From: Rothia santali
Lineage (GTDB): Bacteria > Actinomycetota > Actinomycetes > Actinomycetales > Micrococcaceae
DNA: 64,000 nucleotides
Assembly: GCF_024199905.1 (NCBI RefSeq)
Contig: NZ_JANAFB010000004.1
Span: 50,674-114,673, forward strand
Reading direction: 5' to 3'
The stretch's first letter is position 1, and each line of letters starts with the position of its first letter. Shown here piece after piece: positions 1-8,343 of the stretch. A program made the position numbers and the translations under genes. The notes beneath the pieces are model-generated. The model was not told the origin of the DNA. It was given only the letters and a program-made list of their open reading frames with translations, and made no database searches.

Positions 1-1949
1 AAGGCCTCGTGGGAGACGTCCTCCTCGACCAGCTGCGCGAGGATCGCCCGAGCGTTCGGCCCCCACAGCCCCAGGCCGCAGGACCCGGACCCGGCGTCGG
101 CCACCCGGATGGACCCCGACGCCGCCGCCCCGCGCTCCTCCGCGAGGTCGGCCAGGAGCTGCCGCCGCACCCACGTCTCGTCCTGGTGCCCGTTGACCCC
201 GAGGTGGTAGCTCTCCTCCCCGGTCCGGGCGATCGTGATGTCCGAGAGCACGCCCCCGGCGTCGTCCTGCATCAGCGCGTAGACCACGCTGCCCACGGTC
301 TTGCCCACCGGCCGGCTCAGCCGCCCCCGCTCCGCCAGCCCGTTGAGGAAGTCGGTGGACCCCGCCCCCGAGACCGTCAGCCGCGGCAGCGAGGACATGT
401 CCACCAGGCCCGCCGACTCGCGCAGCCCGCGCGCCTCGACCGCCACGGTGGGGCTCCAGTACCGCGCCGACCAGGCGTCGCGCTCCGGCAGGGGCCGCTC
501 GCCCAGCATCGGCTCGGCCCGGCCCGCGTTCGCCTCGTACCAGAGCGGGCGCTCCCACCCGTTGGCCGAGCTGAACACCGCGCCCAGCTCCCGCTGCCGC
601 TCGTAGAACGGGGAGGTGCGGATGCCGCGCAGCCGCAGCGTCGCGGACTTGGGGTGCACGACGTCGTACACCTCGTCGTAGGACTCCTCGCCCTGCTCGC
701 GGGCCCACCGCTGGGAGGTCAGGGCCGGGTCGAAGCGGGAGAGGTCGAGGTCGTGGGTGTCCATGCCCGGGTCGCCGGTGGTGATCCAGTCGGCCATCAC
801 CTGCCCCACGCCCGCGGACTGCGTGACCCACACCGACTGGGCCATCCACAGCCCCTCGAGGCCCGGCACGGGGCCCATCAGCGGCCCGCCGTCCGGGGTG
901 AAGGAGAAGATGCCGTTGAAGCTCATCGACTCGTCGAGCTCGGCCCCGCGCAGCCCGGGCAGCAGCCGTTGGGCCTCCTCCCACGTGGACTCGTAGTCCT
1001 CGCGGGTGAAGTCGTGGATCGCCGGGTGCACGCCGCTGGCCAGGAACCGGTCCGGGTCCGCGATCATCTCGTCCGGGACCGGCAGGGGCCGGTGCTCGTA
1101 GGCGCCGATCGCGATCCGGTCGCCCCACTCGCGGAAGTACATCGCGTGCCCCTGGTGCCGCAGCATCGGCCTCACGACCTCGGTCGCGGCGTCGACGTCC
1201 GTCAGCGAGGGGACGGGGGTGCTGAAGCCGAAGCCGTGCTCCACGGGCAGCATGGGCAGGTCCGTGCCCAGCATCCGCCGCGCCATCTTGGGCCCCCAGA
1301 GCCCCGCGCAGGAGACCACGACGTCGGCCGGCAGCGTCTCCGGCGGGCTTCCCGAGCCGACCGGCACGACCTCGACGCCGGTGACCCGCCCGCCCTCGCT
1401 CCTGATCCCCGTGACCTCGGTCTGGGCGAGGATCCTCGCGCCGCCGGCCACGGCCCGCTCGGCCTGGAACTGCACCGCGCGGATGCCCTTCACGACGGCG
1501 TCGGTCGGGGTGTGCATGCCGAGCAGCACCTCCGAGGTGTCCAGCCCGGGCCAGAGCCTCCCGACCTCCTCGGCCGAGACCAGCTCGGCCGGCACGCCCC
1601 ACGAGCGGGCGAAGCCGTGGCGCCGGTGCAGCTCGCGGACGCGCTCGGGCGTCGTCGCGATCTCCAAGCCGCCCACGCGCTTCATGACCCACTCGCCCTC
1701 GACCTCGCAACCGTCCAGCTTGTCCAGCGTCCGCTGGGCGAGCAGGCACATGGACCGGCTCGGCGAGGTCTGGAAGACGAAGCCGGGCGCGTGCGAGCTC
1801 GACCCGCCGGTCACGTACAGCGGCCCCTGCTCGACGACGGTGACGTTGCGCCACCCCCGCAGCACCAGCTCGTCCGCGACCGCGGCCCCCACCACGCCGA
1901 GCCCGACGACGACGACGCGCGCCTCCGCTCCGGACCGAGTCTCTGCCAT
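1..1949 (-). CDS. Dimethylglycine/sarcosine dehydrogenase-type FAD oxidoreductase with GcvT-like domain (C-terminus cut by window edge)
   Basis: Probably demethylates dimethylglycine or sarcosine, passing the one-carbon unit to tetrahydrofolate through its GcvT-like half. The reverse-strand frame stays open for 649 codons from ATG and runs off the left edge; the family is about 800 residues. The N-terminus has a DAO-type Rossmann motif (GLGVVG, residues 16-21) followed by GGSSSHAPG, whose His53 sits where family members bind FAD covalently. The FAD domain is followed from roughly residue 430 by a GcvT-type domain (ARGLRESAGLVDMSS, later YHLGVNG). It diverges from a Rieske oxygenase operon, which fits stepwise betaine demethylation. 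Substrate (dimethylglycine or sarcosine) is inferred from context. Confidence 0.88.
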   Translation of the reverse strand, partial: MAETRSGAEARVVVVGLGVVGAAVADELVLRGWRNVTVVEQGPLYVTGGSSSHAPGFVFQTSPSRSMCLLAQRTLDKLDGCEVEGEWVMKRVGGLEIATTPERVRELHRRHGFARSWGVPAELVSAEEVGRLWPGLDTSEVLLGMHTPTDAVVKGIRAVQFQAERAVAGGARILAQTEVTGIRSEGGRVTGVEVVPVGSGSPPETLPADVVVSCAGLWGPKMARRMLGTDLPMLPVEHGFGFSTPVPSLTDVDAATEVVRPMLRHQGHAMYFREWGDRIAIGAYEHRPLPVPDEMIADPDRFLASGVHPAIHDFTREDYESTWEEAQRLLPGLRGAELDESMSFNGIFSFTPDGGPLMGPVPGLEGLWMAQSVWVTQSAGVGQVMADWITTGDPGMDTHDLDLSRFDPALTSQRWAREQGEESYDEVYDVVHPKSATLRLRGIRTSPFYERQRELGAVFSSANGWERPLWYEANAGRAEPMLGERPLPERDAWSARYWSPTVAVEARGLRESAGLVDMSSLPRLTVSGAGSTDFLNGLAERGRLSRPVGKTVGSVVYALMQDDAGGVLSDITIARTGEESYHLGVNGHQDETWVRRQLLADLAEERGAAASGSIRVADAGSGSCGLGLWGPNARAILAQLVEEDVSHEA

Positions 1950-2106
1950 GCCGGACCCTCCTGATCTCTCGAGAACGCACCGGGGAGGAGCCCTCGGTGT
2001 GTCTTAGGCGATAACAGTACGGATAGCCGAATCCGGTCGGCAAGAGTTTTCGGGGGATCGCATAAAAATTATCGTTCGGAAGTCATTTGGTGCCCCGGTA
2101 AACAAA

Positions 2107-2152
2107 CAGCACGCTGATCTGTTATTTGTACTTATTTCCCCAGCACGCTGAT
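2107..2152. repeat. Direct repeat CAGCACGCTGAT x2
   Basis: CAGCACGCTGAT occurs at 2107-2118 and again at 2141-2152, 34 bp apart start to start, or about three helical turns. The spacing puts both copies on the same face of the DNA, as expected for a dimeric or tetrameric activator upstream of either divergent promoter. No known consensus is claimed. Confidence 0.5.
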
Positions 2153-2325
2153 GATTTGACGACCCCGGGATCGGCGTCGCGGCGGCTCCCCGGCGACTCC
2201 CAGGGGGCTCGCAGATCCGCATGATTCCGGCCCGTAGCGTTGCACAGAGCGCACCGCCGAAGCGTTCGGAGTTTCCGTCTCATTAATTTCCCATCACATC
2301 ATCCACATCCCTTGACGACCCCAGA

Positions 2326-2339
2326 ATGACCTGGGTCAT
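2326..2339. promoter_or_regulatory. Perfect inverted repeat ATGACCTGGGTCAT
   Basis: Six-base arms ATGACC and GGTCAT are separated by TG. The site lies about 80 bp upstream of the ferredoxin start, just downstream of a TTGACG that could serve as a -35. Its form suits a dimeric regulator. Confidence 0.45.
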
Positions 2340-2375
2340 ACTGTGGGGACACGCACGGCGTGCATTACATAAACC

Positions 2376-2392
2376 GTTGCATAGAATGCAAC
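2376..2392 (+). promoter_or_regulatory. Operator-like palindrome GTTGCAT-AGA-ATGCAAC over a putative -10
   Basis: A perfect 7-bp inverted repeat with a 3-nt spacer encloses TAGAAT (2382-2387), a good actinobacterial -10. An operator over the -10 suggests repression of the Rieske operon, whose GTG start lies 28 bp further on. The size and symmetry suit IclR or GntR proteins, and an IclR gene ends the locus. The pairing is inferred. Confidence 0.5.
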
Positions 2393-2419
2393 ACGGGCCC
2401 GAATGGTTGGTGACCAGAA

Positions 2420-2767
2420 GTGGCATTCAAAGCCTGCTCCCTGAACGATCTGACTCCCGGGGAGGGTCTGCGCATCGACTCCGTCAGTCCTCCGATAGCG
2501 GTCTTCCTCACCGACGAGGGGACCGTCCACGCGATCGACGACACGTGCACCCACCAGGACGCCTCGCTGGCGGCCGGCTGGGTCGAGGACTGCCGGGTCG
2601 AGTGCCCCCTCCACGAGAGCACCTTCTCCCTGATCTCCGGCGAGGTGGACCAGCCGCCGGCCAAGCGCGGGGTCCGCGTCCACGAGGTGGAACTCGACGG
2701 CGACGACGTCCTCGTCGAGCTCTCCGAGAAGGCGCCCCAGCTGCCCCCGGGGGTGACCCTGTCATGA
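2420..2767 (+). CDS. Rieske-type [2Fe-2S] ferredoxin
   Basis: This small soluble electron carrier probably shuttles electrons from the reductase encoded next to the oxygenase two genes on. The 115 residues carry the Rieske ligand boxes CTH (Cys43, His45) and CPLH (Cys62, His65). GTG is chosen because the homologous N-terminus (MAFKACSLNDL) begins there. The ribosome site is weak. Its stop overlaps the reductase start as ATGA, so the two are translationally coupled. The common GbcB partner of glycine betaine oxygenases is a fused reductase-ferredoxin; here the functions are split into a Rieske ferredoxin plus a flavin reductase, a different arrangement. Confidence 0.93.
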   Translation: MAFKACSLNDLTPGEGLRIDSVSPPIAVFLTDEGTVHAIDDTCTHQDASLAAGWVEDCRVECPLHESTFSLISGEVDQPPAKRGVRVHEVELDGDDVLVELSEKAPQLPPGVTLS

Positions 2768-4014
2768 CCGTCACCCCCGACTGTCGCATCCTCATCGTGG
2801 GCGCCGGCCTCGCCGGATACCACACCGCCCGCGGGCTGCGGGCCCACGGCCACACCGGCCCGATCACCGTGATCGGCGAGGAGAACCGCCCCGCCTACGA
2901 CCGTCCCGCCCTCAGCAAGGCCTACCTGACGGGGGCCGTGTGCGAGGAGGACCTCCGGCTCGACGACCCGGAGAACCCGCTCGACGTCGCGTGGGTCAGC
3001 GGCCGCGGCGTCGTCGGGCTCTCCGAGCGCCCGCTCGGGGTCCGCACCGACGACGGCGCCTTCCACGAGGCCGACGCCGTCGTCGTCACCACCGGCGCCT
3101 CCGCCTGCACCCTGCCGCCCGCGAGCGCCGAGGAGGGGAGCTACGTGCGCCCCTACGTGCTGCGCAGCATGGAGGACGCCCTCGCGCTGCGCGACGCCAA
3201 CCTGCACGGGGCCGACGTCGTGGTGGTCGGCGGTGGGTTCCTGGCCCTGGAGACCGCGGCGACCTGCGTCGGGCGCGGCGCGGAGTCGGTGACCGTGGCC
3301 GCGGGGGAGGACTACCCGGGCGAGAAGCGCCTGGGCCGCCCGGTGGCCGAGGCGATCCGCATCGCGCACGAGGCCCGCGGCGTCCGGTTCGCCCCGGGCG
3401 CCCGCGCCGAGGCGCTGCGCACCGCGTACGTGGGGGACACGATGCGCCACGAGGTCGTCCTGGCGGGCGGCGCGACGCTGGGGGCCCACGTGGTCATCTG
3501 CGCGATCGGCGCCCAGCCCCGCACCGACTGGCTGCGGGAGTCGGGCATCCGGCTCACCCACGACACCTCCGCCATCCTGTGCGACGACGCCGGCGCGGCC
3601 TCGGTGCCCGGGGTCTACGCCGCGGGCGACTGCGCGCAGTGGGCCTCGCACTCCAGCGGGCTGCGGCCCGTGGGGCACTGGCAGGAGGCCGTGGAGGAGG
3701 CCGCGGTCGTCTCCGCCGCGCTGACCGGGGCCGCCCCGGTCTCGCTGCAGGAGCCGTACTTCTGGTCCGACCAGTTCGACCTCCGCATCCAGGGCGCCGG
3801 CCGGATCCACAGTGCCGACCACCACGAGGTCCTGGAGGGCACGCCCGAGGAGGGCAACCTCCTGGTGCGGTACCTCCGCGACGGCGAGGAGACCGGGATT
3901 CTGGGCATCAACCGCCTGCGCGACGTGAAGTGCTGGCGCAAGCGCCGCCAGATCTCCGCCCCCGCATCCCAGACATCGGCAGCGTCGGGCCGGATCGCCA
4001 CGCTGTCCCGCTAG
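2764..4014 (+). CDS. FAD-dependent NAD(P)H:ferredoxin reductase
   Basis: This flavoprotein should reduce the upstream Rieske ferredoxin with NAD(P)H. The 416-residue protein has the FAD motif GAGLAG at residues 13-18, the ENRPAYDRPALSK segment typical of rubredoxin/putidaredoxin-type reductases, and a second dinucleotide motif (VVVVGGGFLALE, about 152-163). It also has the second FAD box GVYAAGDCA and a C-terminal reductase domain (YFWSDQFDLRIQGAG). The start is fixed by the ATGA overlap with the ferredoxin. Only 21 bp separate it from the oxygenase gene, so all three form one operon. Confidence 0.93.
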   Translation: MTVTPDCRILIVGAGLAGYHTARGLRAHGHTGPITVIGEENRPAYDRPALSKAYLTGAVCEEDLRLDDPENPLDVAWVSGRGVVGLSERPLGVRTDDGAFHEADAVVVTTGASACTLPPASAEEGSYVRPYVLRSMEDALALRDANLHGADVVVVGGGFLALETAATCVGRGAESVTVAAGEDYPGEKRLGRPVAEAIRIAHEARGVRFAPGARAEALRTAYVGDTMRHEVVLAGGATLGAHVVICAIGAQPRTDWLRESGIRLTHDTSAILCDDAGAASVPGVYAAGDCAQWASHSSGLRPVGHWQEAVEEAAVVSAALTGAAPVSLQEPYFWSDQFDLRIQGAGRIHSADHHEVLEGTPEEGNLLVRYLRDGEETGILGINRLRDVKCWRKRRQISAPASQTSAASGRIATLSR

Positions 4015-4035
4015 ACCCTCCGAGGAGGCCCACCC

Positions 4036-5223
4036 ATGATCATCGACCAGCTGAACGAGCCCGTCCCCGGCACCTCCCTGCTCTCCACGCCCACGGGGGA
4101 CGCCTACACCGACCCGGAGATCTTCGCCCGCGAGCAGGCGGAGATCTTCGAGAAGATGTGGAACTGCGTCCTGCGCGAGGACGCCCTCGCCTCGCCGGGG
4201 CAGTGGAAGACCGTGAGCGTCGGGCGCGAGGAGATCATCGTCGTCCGGACCCGCAAGGCGGGCATCAAGGCCTACTACAACGTGTGCCGGCACCGCGGCA
4301 TGCGGGTCTGCACCTCGGGGGAGGGGAAGAGCAAGACCCTCCAGTGCGGGTACCACGCGTGGACGTACGCGCTCGAGGGCGACCTCGTGGCCGCGCCCAA
4401 CCTGACCTCCATGCCCGACGTCGACCGCCAGGAGTACGGCCTGAAGCCCGTGCACGTCCGGACGTGGCTCGGCTACGTGTGGGTCTGCCTGGCCGAGGAC
4501 CCGCCGTCGTTCGACGAGACCGTGCTGGGGGAGGTCAGCACGCGCTTCGGCGAGGTCGAGTCCATCGACAACTACGGCATCGAGGGCCTGAGGTGCGGGG
4601 AGACCAAGACCTACGACGTCGCGGCCAACTGGAAGCTCATCATCGAGAACTTCATGGAGTGCTACCACTGCGCCACGATCCATCCCGAGCTGACCGAGGT
4701 CATCCCGGAGTTCGCGGACGGGCTGGCCTCGCAGCGCAAGAACGGGGAGATCCACGGGGCGAGCTTCGGCGACGACGTCGAGGGCTTCACCGTGGACGGC
4801 TCCTCGGGCGTGGGCTCGCTGCCGGCCATCGCGCCGGGCCAGGACCGGAAGTACTACGCGATCACCGTGAAGCCGCAGGTCTTCATCAACACCGTGCCGG
4901 ACCACGTGATCATCCACCGGATGTTCCCGGTCTCGCACGAGCGGACCATCGTGGTCTGCGACTGGCTGTTCATGCCGGAGGTCGTGGAGCAGGGGCTCGA
5001 CGTCGCGAACTCGGTCGAGCTGTTCCACCGGGTCAATCAGCAGGACTTCGAGGCCTGCGAGCTGACCCAGCCCTCGATGAGCTCCAAGGCCTACGAGCGC
5101 GGTGGGGCGCTGGTGCCGAGCGAGCACCACATCGAGGAGTTCCACCGGTGGTGGGCGGAGCGGCTCGGCGGTGACGTTCCCGTGCCGGCTGCCTCCGCCG
5201 CGGCCGCGGTCTCCGGGACGTGA
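4036..5223 (+). CDS. Rieske non-heme iron oxygenase, GbcA-like (probable glycine betaine or related betaine demethylase)
   Basis: The protein is a ring-hydroxylating-type alpha subunit of 395 residues. The N-terminal Rieske domain has CRHRG (Cys84, His86) and CGYH (Cys104, His107). The catalytic domain has the mononuclear iron box NFMECYHCATIHPEL (His211, His216). The ECYHC form is typical of the trimethylamine-substrate branch (GbcA, CntA-like) rather than aromatic dioxygenases. A strong GAGGAGG lies 8 nt before the ATG. The three-component system plus a divergent dimethylglycine/sarcosine dehydrogenase points to oxidative N-demethylation of glycine betaine. Stachydrine or carnitine cannot be excluded from sequence alone. 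Confidence 0.85.
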   Translation: MIIDQLNEPVPGTSLLSTPTGDAYTDPEIFAREQAEIFEKMWNCVLREDALASPGQWKTVSVGREEIIVVRTRKAGIKAYYNVCRHRGMRVCTSGEGKSKTLQCGYHAWTYALEGDLVAAPNLTSMPDVDRQEYGLKPVHVRTWLGYVWVCLAEDPPSFDETVLGEVSTRFGEVESIDNYGIEGLRCGETKTYDVAANWKLIIENFMECYHCATIHPELTEVIPEFADGLASQRKNGEIHGASFGDDVEGFTVDGSSGVGSLPAIAPGQDRKYYAITVKPQVFINTVPDHVIIHRMFPVSHERTIVVCDWLFMPEVVEQGLDVANSVELFHRVNQQDFEACELTQPSMSSKAYERGGALVPSEHHIEEFHRWWAERLGGDVPVPAASAAAAVSGT

Positions 5224-5233
5224 TCGATCCCTG

Positions 5234-5381
5234 GGCGATCCTCGCCCCCCCCGGGGGTGCGGCCTGCCCCTTCGGCGGTCCTCGCTCCCGGGGGCGCGGC
5301 CGGCTCTTCGGCGGTCCTCGGCCCCGGGGGCGTGAGGGCCCCTTCCGCGGCCCTCGGCCCCGGGGCGTGACGGTCCTTTTC
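5234..5381. repeat. Four imperfect 36-40 bp tandem repeats after the oxygenase gene
   Basis: Units begin at 5234, 5274, 5310 and 5346, each with GGCGRTCCTCG or a close variant followed by a C-run, a G-run and a TTC end. The period is 40, 36 and 36 bp. The array is extremely GC-rich and lies between the oxygenase stop and a strong hairpin. It may be a transcription pause or terminator array or simply expanded noncoding DNA. Confidence 0.65.
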
Positions 5382-5400
5382 CCCTTTCTCGGGGGATAAT

Positions 5401-5433
5401 GGAGGGAGACCGGCCGCCGGCCGGTCTCCCTCC
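5401..5433. terminator. Strong hairpin, probable terminator
   Basis: A perfect 15-bp stem (5401-5415 with 5419-5433) closes a 3-nt loop. There is no U-tract, which is common in high-GC actinobacteria. It sits between the betaine operon and the IclR gene and could act on transcripts from either side. Confidence 0.65.
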
Positions 5434-5563
5434 CGTTCACCGCCCCGGCTCCCGCGCCGTCCGACCGGCCTTGAGCCGGCGGGGGCGCTGTCCCGCCCGT
5501 GCGCGGACGCGCGGGCGGGCCCGCACCCCGCGCACCGGCGCGCATCCTCGGGGGAGGTCGACC

Positions 5564-6337
5564 GTGAGCCAAGTCCTGGGCCGCGCCATGGACATCCTGG
5601 ACCACCTGTCGGACGGCCCGGCGTCGCTGGCCGAGCTGAGCCGCGCGTTCGACGTCCACAAGACCACGATCATGCGCGCCCTCCACGCCCTGGAGGAGCG
5701 GCACTACGTGGTGCGCTACCCGGACGAGCGGTATCACCTGGGCCGCAGCGTCTTCGCCCTGGCCGCGGCCGCGATGGAGGACCGCGGGATCCAGTCGGTC
5801 GCGCACCCGCACCTCGTCCAGCTGAACCGGCAGGTGGGGCACACGGTGCTCCTGGCCGTCCTGGAGGGGGACGACGTCGTCTACGTGGACAAGATCGAGC
5901 CGCGCACCTCGGTGCGGACCCCCTCGCGCGTGGGCCTGCCGGCCTGGCTGGGGGCGACGGCGGTCGCGAAGGTGCTCGTGGGCAGCCTCGGGCCGGAGGA
6001 GCGGCAGCGGATGCTGGCGCGCGTCGACTTCACGGAGCACGCCCCGAACACGCTGCGGACCCCCGAGCAGGTGCTGGCCACCTGGGACGAGGCGGCCCGG
6101 CGGAACTGGGCCGCGGACCGCGAGGAGCACGAGAAGCAGGCGGACTACATCGCGGTCCCGGTCTACGGGCTCGACGGCGCGGTGTGGGCGGCGCTCTCGG
6201 TGGCCGCGCCCACCGCCGTCGTGAGCTTCGAGGAGCTCACGGCGCAGCTGCCGCTGCTCCACGAGGCCGCGCAGGCGATCTCCGCCGACCTGGGGTACCG
6301 GGGGGAGGTGCCGGCGCCGGTGGTGGGCGGGGCCTAG
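5564..6337 (+). CDS. IclR-family transcriptional regulator
   Basis: The 257 residues match the family length. An N-terminal winged helix-turn-helix (LAELSRAFDVHKTTIMRALHALEE, about residues 21-44) is followed by the effector-binding domain (VAHPHLVQLNRQVGHTVLLAV onward). The GTG start is preferred because GGGGGAGG precedes it at good spacing and homology begins at SQVLGRAMDILD; the frame is open further upstream through hairpin DNA that is probably untranslated. Position after the betaine operon suggests it controls that locus, possibly through the palindrome at 2376-2392. The ligand is unknown. Confidence 0.9.
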   Translation: MSQVLGRAMDILDHLSDGPASLAELSRAFDVHKTTIMRALHALEERHYVVRYPDERYHLGRSVFALAAAAMEDRGIQSVAHPHLVQLNRQVGHTVLLAVLEGDDVVYVDKIEPRTSVRTPSRVGLPAWLGATAVAKVLVGSLGPEERQRMLARVDFTEHAPNTLRTPEQVLATWDEAARRNWAADREEHEKQADYIAVPVYGLDGAVWAALSVAAPTAVVSFEELTAQLPLLHEAAQAISADLGYRGEVPAPVVGGA

Positions 6338-6861
6338 GCCCGGGGGCGGCGCGGGCCGGGGCGTTGTGCCAGCCGGGGTGTGGGTCGGGCATATCGGTCC
6401 CCGGGGCGCGTCTCCTGGCCCGGCGAACGTTTCGGTGGACATCGGGTTGACCCTGCGGCCCGTCGCGCATGCGGCAAAATCCCGGTGGAGAGTATCGAGG
6501 CGTTCGTGAACTAGCGATTTTCGGAAGTATCGTGCCGGACATCTCGACGATGACGGCTGACCTCTGACGTCGATGGCCGACCCGTGGATCGTCTCAGCGG
6601 TCGACCAAACCACTCAATCTGCGACGCACGGCTCGAAGGGGCGGGCGCGCAGACGGAATGTCCGGAAGTAAACCTCCGAAAATGCCTAGCTCACGACGCC
6701 CTAGTGTCCTTTTTTCGCTCCTTGCGCGGAGACCGGGCCGCGGAGTCGCCGGCTCACGGCGCCACGGCACCACGGCACCCTGTATGGGGCGTCGTGTGCT
6801 TTCCGTCCGTCCCCTCAACGGGAAACTTCCGCGGCCGAGGCGGCGGTGAGACGCTCGGGGC
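6338..6861. other. 524-bp stretch without a recognisable gene
   Basis: Base composition is less GC-rich than the neighbours in places and several short open frames exist, but none has a ribosome site, family resemblance or consistent codon-position bias. No RNA gene or repeat was recognised. Confidence 0.5.
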
Positions 6862-7035
6862 TTACTCGTTGCCGACGCGCTTGTCGGCAGCCTCCGCCCC
6901 CTGGTCGAGCTTGTCGTCGAACTGGCCGCCGGTCTTCTCGGAGGCCGCGTCCTTCGCCTTGTCGATGCCGCCGTCGGTGACCTTCTCGCCCTTGTCGCTG
7001 TTGAGGGCGTCCTTGCCCTTGTCCATCAGTCCCAT
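6862..7035 (-). CDS. Small Lys-rich MT0933/Rv0909-type antitoxin-like protein
   Basis: The 57-residue charged protein begins MGLMDKGKDALNSDKGEKV and has the repeated D-K-A-K-D pattern ending in KTGGQFDDKLDQGAEAAD. This is the layout of the MT0933 (Rv0909) family, annotated as putative antitoxins in mycobacteria. AGGAGG lies 7 nt before the ATG. No toxin of the mycobacterial partner type lies next to it, so a stand-alone stress role is equally possible. It is expected to be a soluble, largely helical cytoplasmic protein. Confidence 0.8.
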   Translation of the reverse strand: MGLMDKGKDALNSDKGEKVTDGGIDKAKDAASEKTGGQFDDKLDQGAEAADKRVGNE

Positions 7036-7130
7036 GCCAGGTCCTCCTGTTCCACCGCCCGTATGGCGATGTGCGATTCACGCTACCGAGGCCGTCACGG
7101 CGGGACAAGGAGCTCGCAGGGCTCCACTCG

Positions 7131-7535
7131 TCACGGCGCGCGCGGCCCGGGAAGGGGAACGGGGAGCTCGGCGTCGTCCGGCACCTCGAGCGCGACGAGG
7201 AACGCATCCGGACCGTCGGGGTCGCCCACTCTCACCCGCGTCAGCGTCGTGAGCCTCGGCGGTCCCTCGCTCCGGACCACCCGCCCCGGTGAACTCGGCA
7301 CCCGGCCCCTCGGCCAGGCGATCCCCGCGATTCCGACGACGACGCCGGGTACGGGCAGGCACGGGACACCGTCGGCCGTCTGCCCGTGGAGATCCGCCAC
7401 GAAGGGGGGAGCGGATACGGCCGACGTCGTGCCCGGTTCGACAGCGCGAACTATCCAGACGACCGAATCACCGATGCCGAAGGGCGCGCCGCAGCAGGAC
7501 TGCTCCCACTCGGCCAGCTCGACGTCGATCCTCAT
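7131..7535 (-). CDS. Conserved hypothetical protein (DUF6578-like)
   Basis: The 134 residues begin MRIDVELAEWEQSCCGAPFGIGDSVVW. The paired cysteines in a CCGAPF context followed by GDSVVW resemble the DUF6578 proteins of streptomycetes, which have no known function. No signal peptide or membrane span is visible. It lies just upstream of the truncated transporter on the same strand. The family call is from memory of the motif only. Confidence 0.6.
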   Translation of the reverse strand: MRIDVELAEWEQSCCGAPFGIGDSVVWIVRAVEPGTTSAVSAPPFVADLHGQTADGVPCLPVPGVVVGIAGIAWPRGRVPSSPGRVVRSEGPPRLTTLTRVRVGDPDGPDAFLVALEVPDDAELPVPLPGPRAP

Positions 7536-7544
7536 TCCTCCACC

Positions 7545-8135
7545 CTAGACATCCGGGTGTCCATCGCGAGGACTATCTCGACCGAGTTCCCGGAACCCGC
7601 GCGAGACCAGGAGGAACAGGACGGCCACCGCGCACAGGACCCCCGGGAACGCCCGGGGCGGGCCGACCAGCTCGGCGAGGTAGCCGATGGTCGGTGGCCC
7701 GCCCAGGTGCGCCGCGTACCCGAGGATGCTGAGATGGGCCGCGACGTGTGCGGCGCGACCGGGCAGGGCGCGGGTTCCGCGGGATAGTGCCAGCGGGAAG
7801 ACCGGACCGATGCACAGGCCGACGACGGGCAGTGCGACGGCGGTGACCACCGGATCCCCCGCGAAGTACGCGGCGGCGGAGGCCACCGTCATGCACCCTC
7901 CCGCAGCGACCAGGAACAGCGAGTCGGGGCAGCTGCGCAGCAGGCCATCGCTGAGGGAGCGGGAGGCGAACATCGCCGCGCTGAAGAGCGTGAGAGCTGT
8001 GGCGCCGGTCACCGCGCTCGCCCCGAGATCGCGGCGCAGCATCAGCCCCGTCGCCAGGGCGACCGACAGAAATGCTCGGGGCAGGCCGATGGCCCGGCGA
8101 GATAGCCGATGAGGGGAGCAGGATCTGCAAGACAC
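7545..8135 (-). pseudogene. MFS transporter remnant (C-terminal half only)
   Basis: About 175 residues resemble the second six-helix half of an MFS permease (VTGATALTLFSAAMFASRSL, then GLCIGPVFPLALSRG, then HLGGPPTIGYLAELVGP). Homology starts abruptly near residue 18. No reverse-strand frame between 8136 and 8343 encodes the missing N-terminal half, which would need some 200 more codons. The gene therefore looks 5'-deleted and non-functional as a transporter. The junction lies immediately beside the DUF202 genes, which may mark the rearrangement. Confidence 0.75.
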
Positions 8136-8343
8136 TGCGTTCGAAGGTACGATCGCCGGTGCTCTTGGCTAGCGGAGCACGACGACGTCACTCATCCCGA
8201 CATCGTCACTCAGCCCGTGCTGTCTCCATTGGTCTTCCCACCGCGCGGACGCCATACTAAGAGACGATTCGAGAAGCATCCACACTGCGTCGAGCCCTGC
8301 CCACGCACCGCGGATGCAGCGGCGAAAGGTGAAAGGTACACCG

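Larger units (their letters stand above)
1950..2419. promoter_or_regulatory. Divergent promoter region between the betaine-type dehydrogenase and the Rieske operon
   Basis: These 470 bp are clearly richer in A+T than the flanking genes and hold no convincing gene. They contain a 12-bp direct repeat and two perfect inverted repeats, listed separately. Two-way transcription control is the natural reading, and the IclR gene downstream of the operon is the obvious candidate regulator. The assignment of regulator to site is inference. Confidence 0.6.

Noticed and set aside
9..1964. 651-codon forward open frame
   Set aside because: It is the antisense shadow of the dehydrogenase gene; its translation is Arg/Pro/His-rich with no family character, while the reverse frame has a clear FAD motif.
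2004..2222. 72-codon reverse frame in the betaine promoter region
   Set aside because: No ribosome site or family likeness, and it covers the regulatory repeats.
2365..5145. 926-codon reverse open frame over the Rieske operon
   Set aside because: Compositional antisense frame; three well-supported forward genes with SD sites and cofactor motifs occupy the same DNA.
6584..7252. 222-codon forward frame
   Set aside because: Composition-driven; it overlaps the small MT0933-like gene on the other strand, which has a strong SD and family motif.
7573..8130. 185-codon reverse frame in the MFS remnant
   Set aside because: Out-of-frame shadow; the frame ending at 7545 has the membrane helices.
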